A stretch of DNA of 64,000 nt from JAUIIK01 sp963745675 (GCA_963745675.1 CAVUYM010000023.1:186001-250000), one strand, 5' to 3'. Numbered from the stretch's first letter, positions 1 through 10,188 are shown. Numbers and translations: made by a program. Notes: generated from the sequence alone by a model not told the origin.

Positions 1-119
1 CGAGGCCCTCAGATGAAGATGACAATTCCCGAGCTTCCATTATGCCAAATCGCCGCGCGGCCGCTGCGGAGTATCATATCCCGAGTGAACGCAGCACGCC
101 CGAAAGGTTATTGCAGTTC

Positions 120-1347
120 GTGACAAATATCGACCGAATGCTCCACCCCGATGAAGCTCGTGCAATCGTCCTCTCCCACTCCAGGGCTCTCGAACCGAAC
201 GCGTTCCGCTCGGTGAAGCTGGGGGCCGGATATTGGCCCGTCCGCTCGTTGCAGAAGAGTCGCTACCACCATTCCGCGCGTCAACGATGGATGGTTATGC
301 GGTCGTGAGTGACGATACGTCGAAAGCCGGATCGTTCTTGGGGACGGACTGGCGGGCAGCGTTCCGGAAGAACGTGGTCAGGCGCGGTTCGGCCGCCAAG
401 ATCATGACCGGCGCACCCGTACCCGAGGGCGCTGACGCAGTCGTCCCGGTCGAGAACACCGAACGAGCTGAGGATGGAGTGCGCATCGTTCAGCCAAGAG
501 TGAGCGCAGGGGACAATATCAGGCCGATAGGATCGGATATGGTCGCCGGAGACACCGTCCTGGACGCCGGAATGCGCTTGACTGCTCCGCGACCTTGGCC
601 TTTTGGCCAGCCTGGGCCACGCAACTATCGAAGTTGGCGGGCGTCCAAGAGTAGCAGTGTTCTCGACGGGCGATGAGGTAGTCGCTCCGGACGCTGAACC
701 AGGACCGGGTCAAATAAGAGACGCGAATCGGTTCACCCTCTCGCTTTGCAGTGACCGAAGCTGGCGGATCTGTCATCATCAACCGCCACATCCCAGATGA
801 CGAACAGGCGCTTCGGGCGTCGTTAGGGAAGCGCTGGAGATCGCTGACGTCATTGTCACCAGCGGCGGGGTTTCAATGGGAGATCGGGATCTGGTGAAAG
901 CGCTGCTCGGTGACTTCGCCGAGGTGCATTTTCGTCGTGTCTTCATGAAGCCAGGCAAGCCGCTGAATTTTGCAACGGCAGGCGACAAGTTGATATTCGG
1001 CCTGCCCGGCAATCCAGTCTCATGTCTCGTCTCGTTCTACATGTTTGCGCGTCCCGCATTGTCGGTGCTTCAAGGCGGCGCTTGAGACGAAGAATGCCGC
1101 GGTGTCCGTACTCGTGCAGGACGAGATCCGGCCGTCCGACCGGATCGAGTATCAGCGGGCGAGAATCCTATCGTTGCCCGACGGTCGACTAAGCGCTTCA
1201 ACGACCGGACCGCAGCAGTCGTCGCGCCTGCAATCATTCGTCGGAGCAAACGGATTTCTGGTCGTGCCGCCTTCGGAAACTCCTATTCCGGCGGGAAGCA
1301 TTCTCGATGCAATTCTGTTCGCTCCCCCTGCGGAGGCTCAATCGTAG
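120..1347 (+). CDS. moeA: Molybdopterin molybdenumtransferase MoeA, frame broken
   Basis: MoeA inserts molybdate into adenylylated molybdopterin, the last common step of molybdenum cofactor synthesis, in the cytoplasm. The MoeA landmarks appear in order: MDGYAVV near 290, MTGAPVPEGADAVVPVE near 403-456, STGDEV near 669, SGGVSMGD near 863-886, GLPGNPVSC near 1003-1027, and a C-terminal domain IV at about 1083-1347. They lie in different frames, with jumps near 225, 588, 747, 825 and 1080. Joined, they give a normal-length protein with no missing domain. The start is uncertain: GTG 120 and ATG 138 are in frame and neither has a strong ribosome site. The moaD/moaE gene lies 4 kb away, so the pathway is plausible. 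I believe the gene is real and the breaks are sequence errors. Confidence 0.85.
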
Positions 1348-1758
1348 GGTGTGAATCGAGCGTATTGCGTTCGATTTCGGTGTGAATTGCGTCACGAGTT
1401 TCACCCCTGATTTTGTGCTCTACGCCTTGCCCTGCTTTCAGGTCGCAAACTACACTGTATCCCGGTTCAACAATGGCTTCACGCCGTCAATATTCGTCAT
1501 GATGATTGTTGGGGTCTTCGGGTTGATCGGACAGCGTGTCGCATTCGGTATCAATGTCTATTTCCGAGAATATCTCGCCGACGAGAGCGAAAACCATGAT
1601 GTTAGGCCACTCCCCTGTCATGCCGACCGCAGCGGAGCGGAGATCTCAGTCGAACGTTGCGATAGCGCTACACTGAGATTTCTCCACTTCGGTCGAAATG
1701 ACAGGTTTGTGCGTTAGCCAATTACACTGAAAGCAGGTCTAGTTTGCCTGAGGTTCAT
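1348..1758. other. Intergenic stretch without a supported gene
   Basis: A 111-codon frame runs through 1382-1717, but its second half simply translates an inverted repeat (see 1615-1704) and nothing in it looks like a protein family. The segment also holds two short words in inverted and swapped order: an 11-base word at 1431-1441 that recurs inverted at 1727-1737, and an 8-base word at 1445-1452 that recurs inverted at 1740-1747. I see no RNA gene. The ribosome site for the next gene (GAGG at 1750-1753) is at its right end. Confidence 0.6.
1615..1704. repeat. Imperfect inverted repeat, dispersed-repeat type
   Basis: The left arm 1615-1650 and right arm 1672-1704 are imperfect reverse complements (CTGTCATGCCGACC against CTGTCATTTCGACC, both ending ATCTCAGT) with a 21-base loop. 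This would fold into a long hairpin. The word pattern, with ATGACAG at the ends and GAGATCTCAGT inside, resembles dispersed intergenic palindromes found in many bacterial genomes. Only one copy is visible in this window, so calling it dispersed is an inference. Confidence 0.6.
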
Positions 1759-3721
1759 ATGTCAAAACGGCCAGTATCTATCGACGATCTATTCTGCATG
1801 AAGATAATCGATGATCCGGATGTAGATCGTAGCGGTTCGAAGGTCGCATTTACGGTAACACGTCTTGACCGAGACCTCGACGTCTATTTGTCGCAGATCT
1901 GGGTTCACGATGTCGACCGAAATGATTGCTTCGCTCTGACCAATGGACAACATCGAGACACGCATCCTCAATGGTCTCCGGATGGATCCGCAATCGCGTT
2001 TCTGTCGAACCGTGCGGACGACGATCATCCCGGAAGTCAGGTATTTGTCGTTTCAGTTGCTGGCGGCGAGCCTCGCAGACTGACAACCCATGAGCACGGG
2101 ATTGACATGTTCGAATGGTCTCCTGCGGGCGATCGATTGCTGTTTGTGGCCAGCCAGCCAGAGCCGCGAAACGGCCCATCGGAGCGAGAAACGGATGTTC
2201 GCGTCATCACGACGGCAAGATATCGTGCGGATGGCGCTGGCTATCTCGATGATCGTTTCAAGCAGGTATTCACGTTCGATATTCGCTCCGGCGACAGTCG
2301 TCAACTGACTTCCGGTCGGTTCGATCACCAGCAAGCTGCGTGGTCACCAAATGGAAGTGAAATTGCGTTCGTTAGCAATCGGCGTTCCGGCTGGGAGTTC
2401 TCGCAAATTCGGGACATCTATCTCATCAAATCAGAATCTGGGCACGTTCGCCAACTGACTCATGGAGATGGACGCTGGTCGCTTCCATCGTGGTCTCCGG
2501 ATGGCCGTCAACTTGCGGCGTATGGCAGCCAAAATCTAACGTCCGCAGGCGCACGGAACGAGCTTTTCGTCATTTCAATTGCCGATCGTCAGGTTGGCTC
2601 CGTGACCGCCCATCTCGATATCGACTTTCGCGATTCGACGATCTCTGATTGGAACGGATACGGTCTCGATAGGGTCGTCTGGTTGGATTCGGAGCAACTC
2701 CTCGCTGTTGCGGGAATCCGCGGAAACATTCAACCTGCTGTGATCGATATTAGTTCCGGAGACTGTGAGTTTTTCACGGGACCCAATGGTAGAGTCGGCC
2801 ATCCGCAACCGCTAAAAGATGGTTCGATCGTTGCTGTACGGAGTGACTTCAGCAATCCCGGCGAACTCGTCCGGATCGGGGACGATTCGCAAATCGAAGC
2901 CATTACTGCGTTCAATCAGGAGTGGTTGGAATCTGTCGAACTGTCGGTCCCGAGGCCGTTCGAGGTTCAAAGTACCGGCGGCGAGACGGTTGCCGCCTGG
3001 CTAATGCCACCCGTTGGCATCGCGGCAGATGAGAAGACCGCGTTGTTGTTGGAGATACATGGCGGGCCGTTCGGGATGTATGGCGACACGTTCATGCATG
3101 AGTTCCAGTTGTTGGCTGGAAAAGGTTACGGCGTGCTGTTTACCAATCCACGGGGCTCGGCCGGCTACGGTCAGCGTTTTGCCGAGGCCTTGCTGCCAGA
3201 GATGGGCGAGAAGGATCTTCCAGACTTGATGGCCGCGTTGGATCAGGCAGTTGCCGAACCCTGGGTTGATCCGGCGCGACTCGGAGTCCTCGGTGGCTCA
3301 TACGGGGGCTTCATGACCAATTGGGTTGTCGCTCACACCGACCGCTTTCGGCGCTGCGGTAACACAGCGCACGGTGTCGGATTGGTATTCGGCCTGGGGC
3401 ACCGATGACATTTTCTATGGCGACGAAAATCTGACGTTTGGCGCGACTCCCTGGGAAGACCCCGAGATCTATTTCAGGCTATCACCAATAACCTACGTCG
3501 AAGAGATGACAGCCGCGATGCTCATCATTCACTCGGAGCGAGACTATCGCTGCCCAGTTTCACAGGGCGAGGAACTCTACGTCGCCCTAAAACGTCTTGG
3601 TCGGACGGCGGAGTTTGTCAGGATTCCGGACGAGAGCCATGGTCTATCCCGTACAGGTAAGCCGTCCCATCGCGTCGAACGCCTTCAGCACATTCTGCGA
3701 TGGTTCGAAACACACCTGTAG
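1759..3721 (+). CDS. S9 family peptidase (acylaminoacyl-peptidase/prolyl oligopeptidase type), one frameshift
   Basis: Serine peptidase of the prolyl oligopeptidase clan, cutting short or N-acylated peptides. The first two thirds carry WSPDG-type beta-propeller repeats (near residues 70-75, 195-200 and 245-250); the last third is an alpha/beta hydrolase. The triad is visible: Ser in GGSYGGF (codon 3298), Asp in SERDYRCP (about 3542) and His in DESHGLS (3638). The frame changes near 3350, between TDRF and VTQRTVSDW; the remainder to 3721 completes the fold. The start is ATG 1759, with GAGG five bases upstream, in preference to an in-frame TTG at 1744. No signal peptide is seen, so it is probably cytoplasmic. 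The length of about 650 residues fits the family. Confidence 0.88.
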
Positions 3722-4028
3722 CAACGACATATGTGAGAACGAGCCTCACTTGCTAGCGGGACTTCCCGACGCACTCAAAGCTGTGCCAGCGTGCCCTATC
3801 GGGCATGTCCTAGAGCATATGGCGGTATTCGCACAGGCTCAAAGGAGCCAATTCAGCTAGGTTTCGTAGGGGTGGAGCTTGTCTCCACCCGGAAACATCA
3901 TCGCGTACGTACGCGGGTGGAGATAAACTCCACCCCTACCAGATGCGACCTGCTTGGTCGCCGACGAGAATGCAGCAACGCGCTGTAGTATCAAAGCGCT
4001 ACTCAGTCCTGACACTGTGATTTGTGGG
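3722..4028. other. Convergent intergenic region with a compound palindrome
   Basis: This lies between the 3' ends of two convergent genes. It contains the compound palindrome at 3866-3939 and no supported gene. The short open frames crossing it read through the palindrome and are not coding. Confidence 0.6.
3866..3939. repeat. Nested palindromic repeat
   Basis: The outer arms GTAGGGGTGGAG and CTCCACCCCTAC are reverse complements at the two ends. Each half is also a small hairpin (GGGTGGAG paired with CTCCACCC). In the centre, 3902-3915 is a perfect 14-base palindrome, CGCGTACGTACGCG. The element sits between convergent genes and could act as a two-way terminator. It has no T-run, so a mobile palindromic repeat is equally likely. 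Confidence 0.65.
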
Positions 4029-5490
4029 CTATCCCTCGCTCGCGATACCCGTTTCAAATGCAAGGGCCAGCATGAAACGACAAATCGTTACGATCGATTC
4101 GATGTCCGCTGATTCATTGATGTTGTGCGCGCCGGATTTAGACGGATCGCTGTCAGGATGTCCAGGCGTGAAACCATAGGCGATATTGCCGAGTGGCCGC
4201 ACGAAGGACGAATCGGTGAATCCAACGGTGATGCCTGGCACGAACTCGATATCGTCCCGACCGATCGTGCGCTTGACGTGTCTTCTGAGCGGCACTCATG
4301 ACATAGTCAGAGAATGGATGATCGTAGGTTGATGCACTCGGTACCGACGTTTCGATAATTTCCACGCGGACGCCGTCGATGCCGTCAACAATCTTTTCAA
4401 TTTCTGACTGAACATATGCGCTGTCTTGATGAGGAAGCGAGCGCACATCACAGGTTATCAGGCAGTTCTCAGCAACGCTGTTGGACTTGACGCCACCTTC
4501 GATCATCGAAGCGACAAGAGTCATCCGGCTGGCTGCGCGCAGGAAGGATGCAAGACTTTCGCGTTCATCCCAGATTTCGGCGATGATGCGGTCGATGTTG
4601 TCGTCGGTCACCGGTTCGCTGACGCCGACGAGCGTGTCGAGATGCTTGAACAGCTCGTGAGCCGTCGAAACTTCTGGTTCGTACTGCCGGATGCGGCGAA
4701 TGACTTCCTCAGCTTTGTAGATGGCGTTGTCAGCTTTCCAGGGTTGGGAAGCGTGGAAGCCTCGCCCCTTGATATATATGCGGGCCTCGAGGCGCCCTTT
4801 TTCGCCGGTGTTGATCGGATAGATAAGCCGATCGCCGACACGAACCGGCGCGCCACCACCTTCATTAATGGCGAAATCTGCGGTGATCGTTTCTGGTTGA
4901 TGTTGAGCCAGCCAGCCGAAACCGTAAGCGCCGCCGGATTCCTCATCGGCGCAAACTGCGAGTTTGAGCGTCCCGTTGAGTTTCACTCCTGCGCGCTTCA
5001 TGAGGATCATCGCCATCGTTTCGGCGGCGACTGTACCTTTCATGTCGGCTGCACCGCGACCCCAGATGCGACCCTCATGGATTTCCGCACCAAAGGGCGG
5101 ATAGGTCCATTGAGACTCGTCCTCGACCGGCACAACGTCGATATGGGACATGTAGAGCAGGCTGGGACCGCTGCCGCCAGTCAATCGGGCGGTGATGTTT
5201 GCTCTGTTTTCCTGCGAGTGATAAATCGTCGAATCGATGCCGTCGGCGGCCAGCTTGTCGCGCAGGAGTTCGGCGCAGGGCAGCTCGTCGCCTGTCGCAG
5301 AATTGCCCTGAAGGATGTACGGCACAATCGGTTCGGCAAACTCTCCGGCCGTTTGTGAGGCGGACCATGGGGGCTCGTTGTTGTGGCCGGTGTTTACAGA
5401 CGCTATCTGAACGAGCGCTTGCGTTAGCTCGATGAGCTCGTCGCGCGCATCGTCCAGCATGTCATAGAGTTGCTCCAGTTTTGCTGCCAT
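4029..5490 (-). CDS. M20 family metallopeptidase/deacylase, one frameshift
   Basis: Zinc-dependent amidase or dipeptidase of the M20 family (ArgE/DapE/CPG2 type). It shows SHIDVVPVEDESQWTYPPF (first metal His and catalytic Asp), GRGAADMKG (bridging Asp), CADEESGG (catalytic Glu pair) and, after the break, GITVGFTDSSFVRPLG and GFTPGHPD near the C-terminus. The frame changes near 4290. The start is ATG 5490, which has GGGGAG just upstream; the reading frame extends further but has no such site. The exact substrate cannot be told: acetylornithine, succinyl-diaminopimelate and dipeptides all fit. It is cytoplasmic, about 475 residues, and converges with the S9 peptidase. Confidence 0.85.
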
Positions 5491-5527
5491 GTTCTCCCCA
5501 ATTCCATCTACGTGGTTTCGTGCCATC

Positions 5528-6223
5528 CTAGCGCTGTCTCTCGACAGCGATCAATTGTTGGTAGTCGCTCTCGCTACCGATCCATGTCTCGCCATCATCG
5601 TAGAATTCTTTCTTCCATACCGGGACAATTTCCTTTATGCGTTGAATCGCGTAGGCGCTGGCTTCGAAGGCATCCGCACGGTGCGCTGATGACACTGCGA
5701 TAACGACGCTCGCTTCTCCAACGTTAAGCAGTCCGATAGCGGTGCTCCATCGCGACGCCGAGTAGTTCCCATCGCTCGCGCATCTCCTCCGCAACCCGTG
5801 CGAGCTGGCGTTCAGCCGCAGCCGGATAGGCTTCATATTCGAGCGCCTGAACGGATCGTCCGCGGGCATTGTCGCGGACGACACCGGTGAAGACGTTGAC
5901 CGCCCCGGCTCCAGGATGTTCTACGGATTGCAGCTATCGCTTCCGGATCGCAATTCACTTTCGTGGACACGAAAGTGATCGCCTCCGCTAACCGGGGGGT
6001 ATGACGGCGATCTCATCCCCTCGGCAAGCGCATCGTCAAGATCGACGTACTCATGGTTGCGCATGATCATTGATCGGTCGAGGAGCGGTTGAAGTTCTGG
6101 AACTCTTGTTGCGACATGGTCGTATACCGCGCGCACCGGAGTGCCTTCACTGAACTCGAGCGACTCTTCGGAGATCCCGAGACGCTCGCGGACCATCGCG
6201 AAATATTTGACAATAACTTTCAT
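5528..6223 (-). CDS. moaX: MoaD-MoaE fusion (MoaX-like molybdopterin synthase), frame broken
   Basis: Molybdopterin synthase turns precursor Z into molybdopterin. The small subunit MoaD carries sulfur on a C-terminal Gly-Gly and MoaE is catalytic. Residues 1-80 are MoaD, ending PPVSGG. The same frame continues without a stop into DHFRVHESEL, the normal MoaE N-terminus, then NVFTGVVRDNARG, ALEYEAYP, HRADAFEA and WKKEFYDDGETWIG. Frame breaks: a G run one short and a C run one long within MoaD (about 5995-6025), then breaks near 5925 and 5760. The start is ATG 6223 with a GGCGGA site. A MoaD-MoaE fusion is known as MoaX in mycobacteria, where it is cleaved after Gly-Gly. A lost stop codon is the alternative. 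Confidence 0.78.
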
Positions 6224-6438
6224 AATATCCGCCTTGACTGTTCAGAGAGCCGTCAAAGTGAATTCTCGAACGTCTGCTTCGTCAGATCGTTTCCCGCTTG
6301 CGAAGCAGGAATCACCGGCGAACACCGTTTCACCGTGCGGATCGTGATATGCATCGTTGGGGAGGAAGCCGAAGAAAACTCAGTCTGCATGTTTGGGAAC
6401 AGCCTTTACGCGGCGCTTGCTGTTCGCGACAAGGATAG

Positions 6439-6511
6439 TACCCCCGGCAGGATTCGAACCTGCGACATCCGGCTTAGAAGGCCGACGTTCTATCCCCTGA
6501 ACTACGGGGGC
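6439..6511 (-). tRNA. tRNA-Arg (anticodon TCT)
   Basis: Reads as a complete cloverleaf on the minus strand: acceptor GCCCCCG with CGGGGGT, a D-arm with GGGGATAGA, anticodon stem-loop with loop CTTCTAA (anticodon TCT, decoding AGA), and T-arm GGTTCGAATCC. The 3' CCA is not encoded. The first pair is G-T, a wobble. Confidence 0.95.
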
Positions 6512-6540
6512 GAATCGATTTCGATTATAAGGCTTCGGAA

Positions 6541-7611
6541 TCAACGTTGCTGACGGTGTTTGCGACCTTCTGTTCGTAGCTCATCGACATAATCTTGGAG
6601 TACGCCGGACAGCTTCTCGCCCGCGCCGCTGATCGTCACCATCGTCACCTTACCTTTGCCAACGTTTGTCTGAATTAGCAATTCAGCATGAACGGCCGGG
6701 CAGAAGCCCTCTCGGCGCCCTCGCACGAACACCTGATTCGGACGCCCGGTCCGCCCTGCTTTGTATCCGCGCTCGACAAAGAAGGCGATCGCATGATCGG
6801 CGGTCGGCTGAAAGTCGAGGTACGACACGGCTTTGCGCTGGAACGCCGTGCGTTCGAGTTCGGCTTCCACATCTGATCTGGAGGGTGGTCCGGAGCTCAT
6901 TGTGATTATTCGATCTCCCAACTCTGCTCCGGGCTCAAGAACGACACACTTTGCCTGTGTCTGAGCTTCGACCTGGGTCTTGAACGCTCCTTTGTCTTGC
7001 TCGATCGGCGGGAAGGTGTTGCAGTGGCACGGGATTACATACTTTGGACGTAAGAACTTGACTGCCTTGACCGCATCCTCCGGACCCATCGTGAAATGGT
7101 CGCCGATAGGTAGAACGGCGAGGTCCAGTTCCTCGTCACCGATGAGCTGCATGTCCATGAAGAGGCACGTATCACCGGCAAAGTAGAGCGTCTTCTTGTC
7201 TCTGCCCTCACCCAGCTTCACAACGAGCCCGGCTGGCACACCCGGAGCCAATGTCGTGCCGTCTTCAGCCGTCCAGGATGATGTGTGCCAGGCTGGTACG
7301 AGCTTTACGGATCCGCCATCAAAGCGATAGGTGCCACCATGATTCATCGGGACAGCGTTCGCTCCCTGGCTCGCAAGTAGCTCCCCGAGCTCGAAGGTTG
7401 AGATGACCGGCGCACCGGTGCGCTTTGACAGTTCAACCGAATCTCCGACATGGTCGTTGTGGGCATGGGTAACAAAGATAAAGTCAGGAGAGATGCTACT
7501 TGCGTCGATCTTCGCGTCCGGATTTCCGGTGATAAAGGGGTCAATCGCGATGAGCTGCTCACCGTTCTGTATGGTGAAAGCTGAGTGTCCAATGTAATTT
7601 ACCGTGACCAT
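6541..7611 (-). CDS. UPF0173 metal-dependent hydrolase with C-terminal extension
   Basis: The first 230 residues or so are a metallo-beta-lactamase fold hydrolase of the UPF0173 (YtkL) family: HSAFTI near the start, then the metal site THAHNDHVGD, PAWHTS, FAGDT and the C-terminal PCHCNTFP. The function of this family is unsettled. A further 125 residues follow, starting near MSSGPPSRSD, with ERGYKAGRTGRPNQVF and a weakly basic tail; I do not recognise this part. UPF0173 proteins usually stop near residue 230, so this is a true fusion or a stop lost to one extra base near 6908. The start is ATG 7611 with GGGAGG five bases upstream. Confidence 0.85.
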   Translation of the reverse strand: MVTVNYIGHSAFTIQNGEQLIAIDPFITGNPDAKIDASSISPDFIFVTHAHNDHVGDSVELSKRTGAPVISTFELGELLASQGANAVPMNHGGTYRFDGGSVKLVPAWHTSSWTAEDGTTLAPGVPAGLVVKLGEGRDKKTLYFAGDTCLFMDMQLIGDEELDLAVLPIGDHFTMGPEDAVKAVKFLRPKYVIPCHCNTFPPIEQDKGAFKTQVEAQTQAKCVVLEPGAELGDRIITMSSGPPSRSDVEAELERTAFQRKAVSYLDFQPTADHAIAFFVERGYKAGRTGRPNQVFVRGRREGFCPAVHAELLIQTNVGKGKVTMVTISGAGEKLSGVLQDYVDELRTEGRKHRQQR

Positions 7612-7689
7612 GTTGGCCTCCCTGTTGTACTTGCGGATGTTCGACCATCATCTCAATCGTAGGGTGGTGGGAGACAAATCCGCAAACTA

Positions 7690-9343
7690 TCAGGCAGAAC
7701 CCTCCCGTCGATAGACAACATGTCCGTCAACGATGGTGATATCGGCCCGCACCTCTGCCATCTCATCCGGGTCGACACTTGCCAGGTCGCATTCAAAGAC
7801 GACCGCATCGGCGAGCATGCCCGGTTCAAGGGTTCCTTTGATCTTCTCTTCGAAGGAGGCATAGGCCCCATTGAAGGTATAAGCGCGCAGGGCCTCGACG
7901 AGCGGGACTGCTTCTTCCGCCCACATGACCGTACCTTCCTCGCTCTTACGCGTCATCATTGTCTGGAGCCCAATGGCCGGATTCGTGTTGACGACGGGCG
8001 CGTCGGTCGAGGCTGCCGCGACGATGCCATGCTCATAGAATGTGTTCATCCCGTAGGCGTAGCGAATCCGATCCCACCCCAGATTCTGGATATAGGCGCT
8101 GTTGAAATAGTAGAGAAAACTGGTGCCGGGAATCGGGATCGCGCCGATGCGCTTGATACGCTCGACGATTTCAAGATCGATGATCGAACAGTGCTCGATG
8201 CGGTGGCGCGAATCCTCTCGCGGATAGAGTTCGAGCGCTTCCTCGTAAGCGTCGAGGAGCAACGATATTGCAGCGTCTCCTATGGCATGCGCGCAGAGCT
8301 GGAAGCCGGCCTTGTGAGCCCGAATCATCTTCTGCTTGATCTCCTCAGGATCGTACATCCATAGTCCGACATTCTCGGATTCGCCCTCGTAGGGCTCGGA
8401 CATGCGGGCAGTACGGCCGCCGATCGAGCCATCCAGGAAGAGTTTGGCCGGGCCGATCCTGAGCCATTCGTCACCAAATCCCGTCTTGATGCCAAGAGAC
8501 TCAAGCGCGTCGAGAGTTTCGTCAATCATCATCATCAAATAGGTTCGGACGGGTAGCTCGCCGGCGACCGCCAAGTCTTCGTAGGCCGTCATATGGGTCA
8601 AATCGCGAACACCGGCTTCAGCGACGCTCGTGACGCCCTGGGATAGGAACTGTTCACCCGCAGCCACCAGGGCTTGTTTGCATTGTTGGAGTGTTGGCTC
8701 CGGGATTATGGAGCGCACCATCGTTTGGGCTGACTCCCGTAACACACCGGTCGGCTTGCCATGTTCGTCTCGGTCGATCGTTCCACCTGGAGGATCGGCT
8801 GTATCGGCATTGATGCCAGCCAATTTCAAAGCGACTGAATTTACGGCGCAAATGTGCCCACAAGCGCGCACGACGATGACCGGATTGTCAGGTGACACGG
8901 GATCGAGGTCGTCGCGCGTGGGGTGTCGCTGGTCTTCAAGCCGTGCCTGATCGTAACCGCGCCCGGATACCCACGCTCCCGACGGCGTTGCGGAAACCCG
9001 CTCGGCTACTCGTGCAACGATATCGGCAACGGTCCGGTTAGGCGGTGACGAGGCATCGACGTCGGTTAGAGACAGGCCCAGATACAGGGGATGGCAATGT
9101 GCATCGTTGATGCCCGGCGCAATGGTCCGGCCGTTCAGGTTGATGACTTCCGTTCCCGGAGCGCCGCCAACCCAGGATTTCATCATCGCTGCCGACAGCA
9201 GAGATTTTGCCGTTGATCATCGCAACAGCAGTCGCACGGCTGTCGTGATAGTTCCCGGTCAATACTTTGCCGTTGGTAAGAATCAAGTTTCCATGTCTAT
9301 CGGGTCCCACTGGTTGTACTCTCTTACCAGTTGGATCAAACAT
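7690..9343 (-). CDS. YtcJ-like amidohydrolase (Amidohydro_3), one frameshift
   Basis: Metal-dependent hydrolase of the Amidohydro_3 family (YtcJ-like, predicted to cut amide or imine bonds). It shows an N-terminal beta-sandwich strand (NLILTNGKVLTG), the metal motif NDAHCHPLYLG, GRGYDQARL, HAIGDAAISL, HRIEHCSI, and STDAPV with the last metal Asp, then GMLADAVVF at the C-terminus. The frame changes near 9170, just before the HCH motif. The start is ATG 9343 with GAGA upstream. A paralogue of the same subfamily lies at 43998-45601. The substrate is unknown. Confidence 0.85.
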
Positions 9344-9456
9344 TAATCTCTGGCCAGATTGTAGCTTCCATGCATGGTGGGTGGTTGCCGGGCGACCGAA
9401 TATGTGGGACGATTCCACTCCGATGGGCTGAGTTGGCCAGTTGAAGGAGGGGTGCT

Positions 9457-10176
9457 GTGGGATGGGGCATTTCCGGGGGGGTCTTGGGACTCGTCCTGAT
9501 GTTTGGAGCCTACCGTTGGCTTATGGGGTGGTCGACGGCACGCTCGGGCGGAATGTCGATTCCGATGATTGGAACTCGACCTCGTCGTTTGGCCGGTGTT
9601 CCTGAAGAAGCGCCAACCAATGCCAGAATGCCGCCGGCGATGGAAGTGCTGCGCCACGGGCAGTCTCCTGTCATTGTCGAGCCACGGAATGAAGAATTAA
9701 TCCACGAGGTTGAAGGCGGGCTGCCGGGCGAGGAAGTAATTTTTACCGCGACAGACTACCCCGTACAAGAACTTCTCCGTCCGGACGACGATGATGAGTT
9801 TCCCGTCGGTTTCGTCGTTGACAGCGCTGAGGTCGGTGTCGTGGTAACAGAGATCAATCACGGCATAGTGGACGAGCTCAAACATGTTCACGACACCGGC
9901 GAATTTGTCGTGATCGCAAACCATAGTCCCAATCCGGTGAATCTCGAAAACTGGCGACTCGCCGATGAAGGTGAAAATCACTCCTTCCAGTTTCCGGCTT
10001 TGGTCCTCGAACCGCAGGCTGAGATCAGAGTGCATATGTGGCCCGGGGAGGATACTGAGACCGATCTGTATGTGGGTCGGCGCAACCCGTGGTGGAACAA
10101 TGATGGCGACACTGCATATCTCTATGATGCCGAGGGAGCGATCGTCCACACGCTGACAACCGAGAACAACGACTAG
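9457..10176 (+). CDS. Membrane-anchored lamin-tail domain protein
   Basis: A 239-residue protein. Residues 5-22 form one hydrophobic segment (ISGGVLGLVLMFGAYRWLM), probably a membrane anchor or uncleaved signal. A loose Pro/Glu/Asp-rich stretch follows to about residue 145. The C-terminal 90 residues are a lamin-tail (LTD) domain: EFVVIANHSPNPVNLENW, SFQFPALVLEP, GEDTETDLYVG and WWNNDGDTAYLYDA are the usual landmarks. In bacteria such domains are usually outside the membrane and linked to surface or nuclease-associated proteins. The start is GTG 9457 with AAGGAGGGG just upstream. It is transcribed divergently from the amidohydrolase. Its role is unknown. Confidence 0.8.
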   Translation: MGWGISGGVLGLVLMFGAYRWLMGWSTARSGGMSIPMIGTRPRRLAGVPEEAPTNARMPPAMEVLRHGQSPVIVEPRNEELIHEVEGGLPGEEVIFTATDYPVQELLRPDDDDEFPVGFVVDSAEVGVVVTEINHGIVDELKHVHDTGEFVVIANHSPNPVNLENWRLADEGENHSFQFPALVLEPQAEIRVHMWPGEDTETDLYVGRRNPWWNNDGDTAYLYDAEGAIVHTLTTENND

Positions 10177-10188
10177 ACTAGCTCAACG

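Noticed and set aside
1382..1717. 111-codon open frame upstream of the S9 peptidase
   Set aside because: Its second half is the translation of the inverted repeat at 1615-1704 and the first half has no ribosome site or family match.
4426..5358. 310-codon plus-strand frame
   Set aside because: It lies wholly opposite the M20 peptidase, whose motifs are clear; this is a shadow frame in GC-rich coding DNA.
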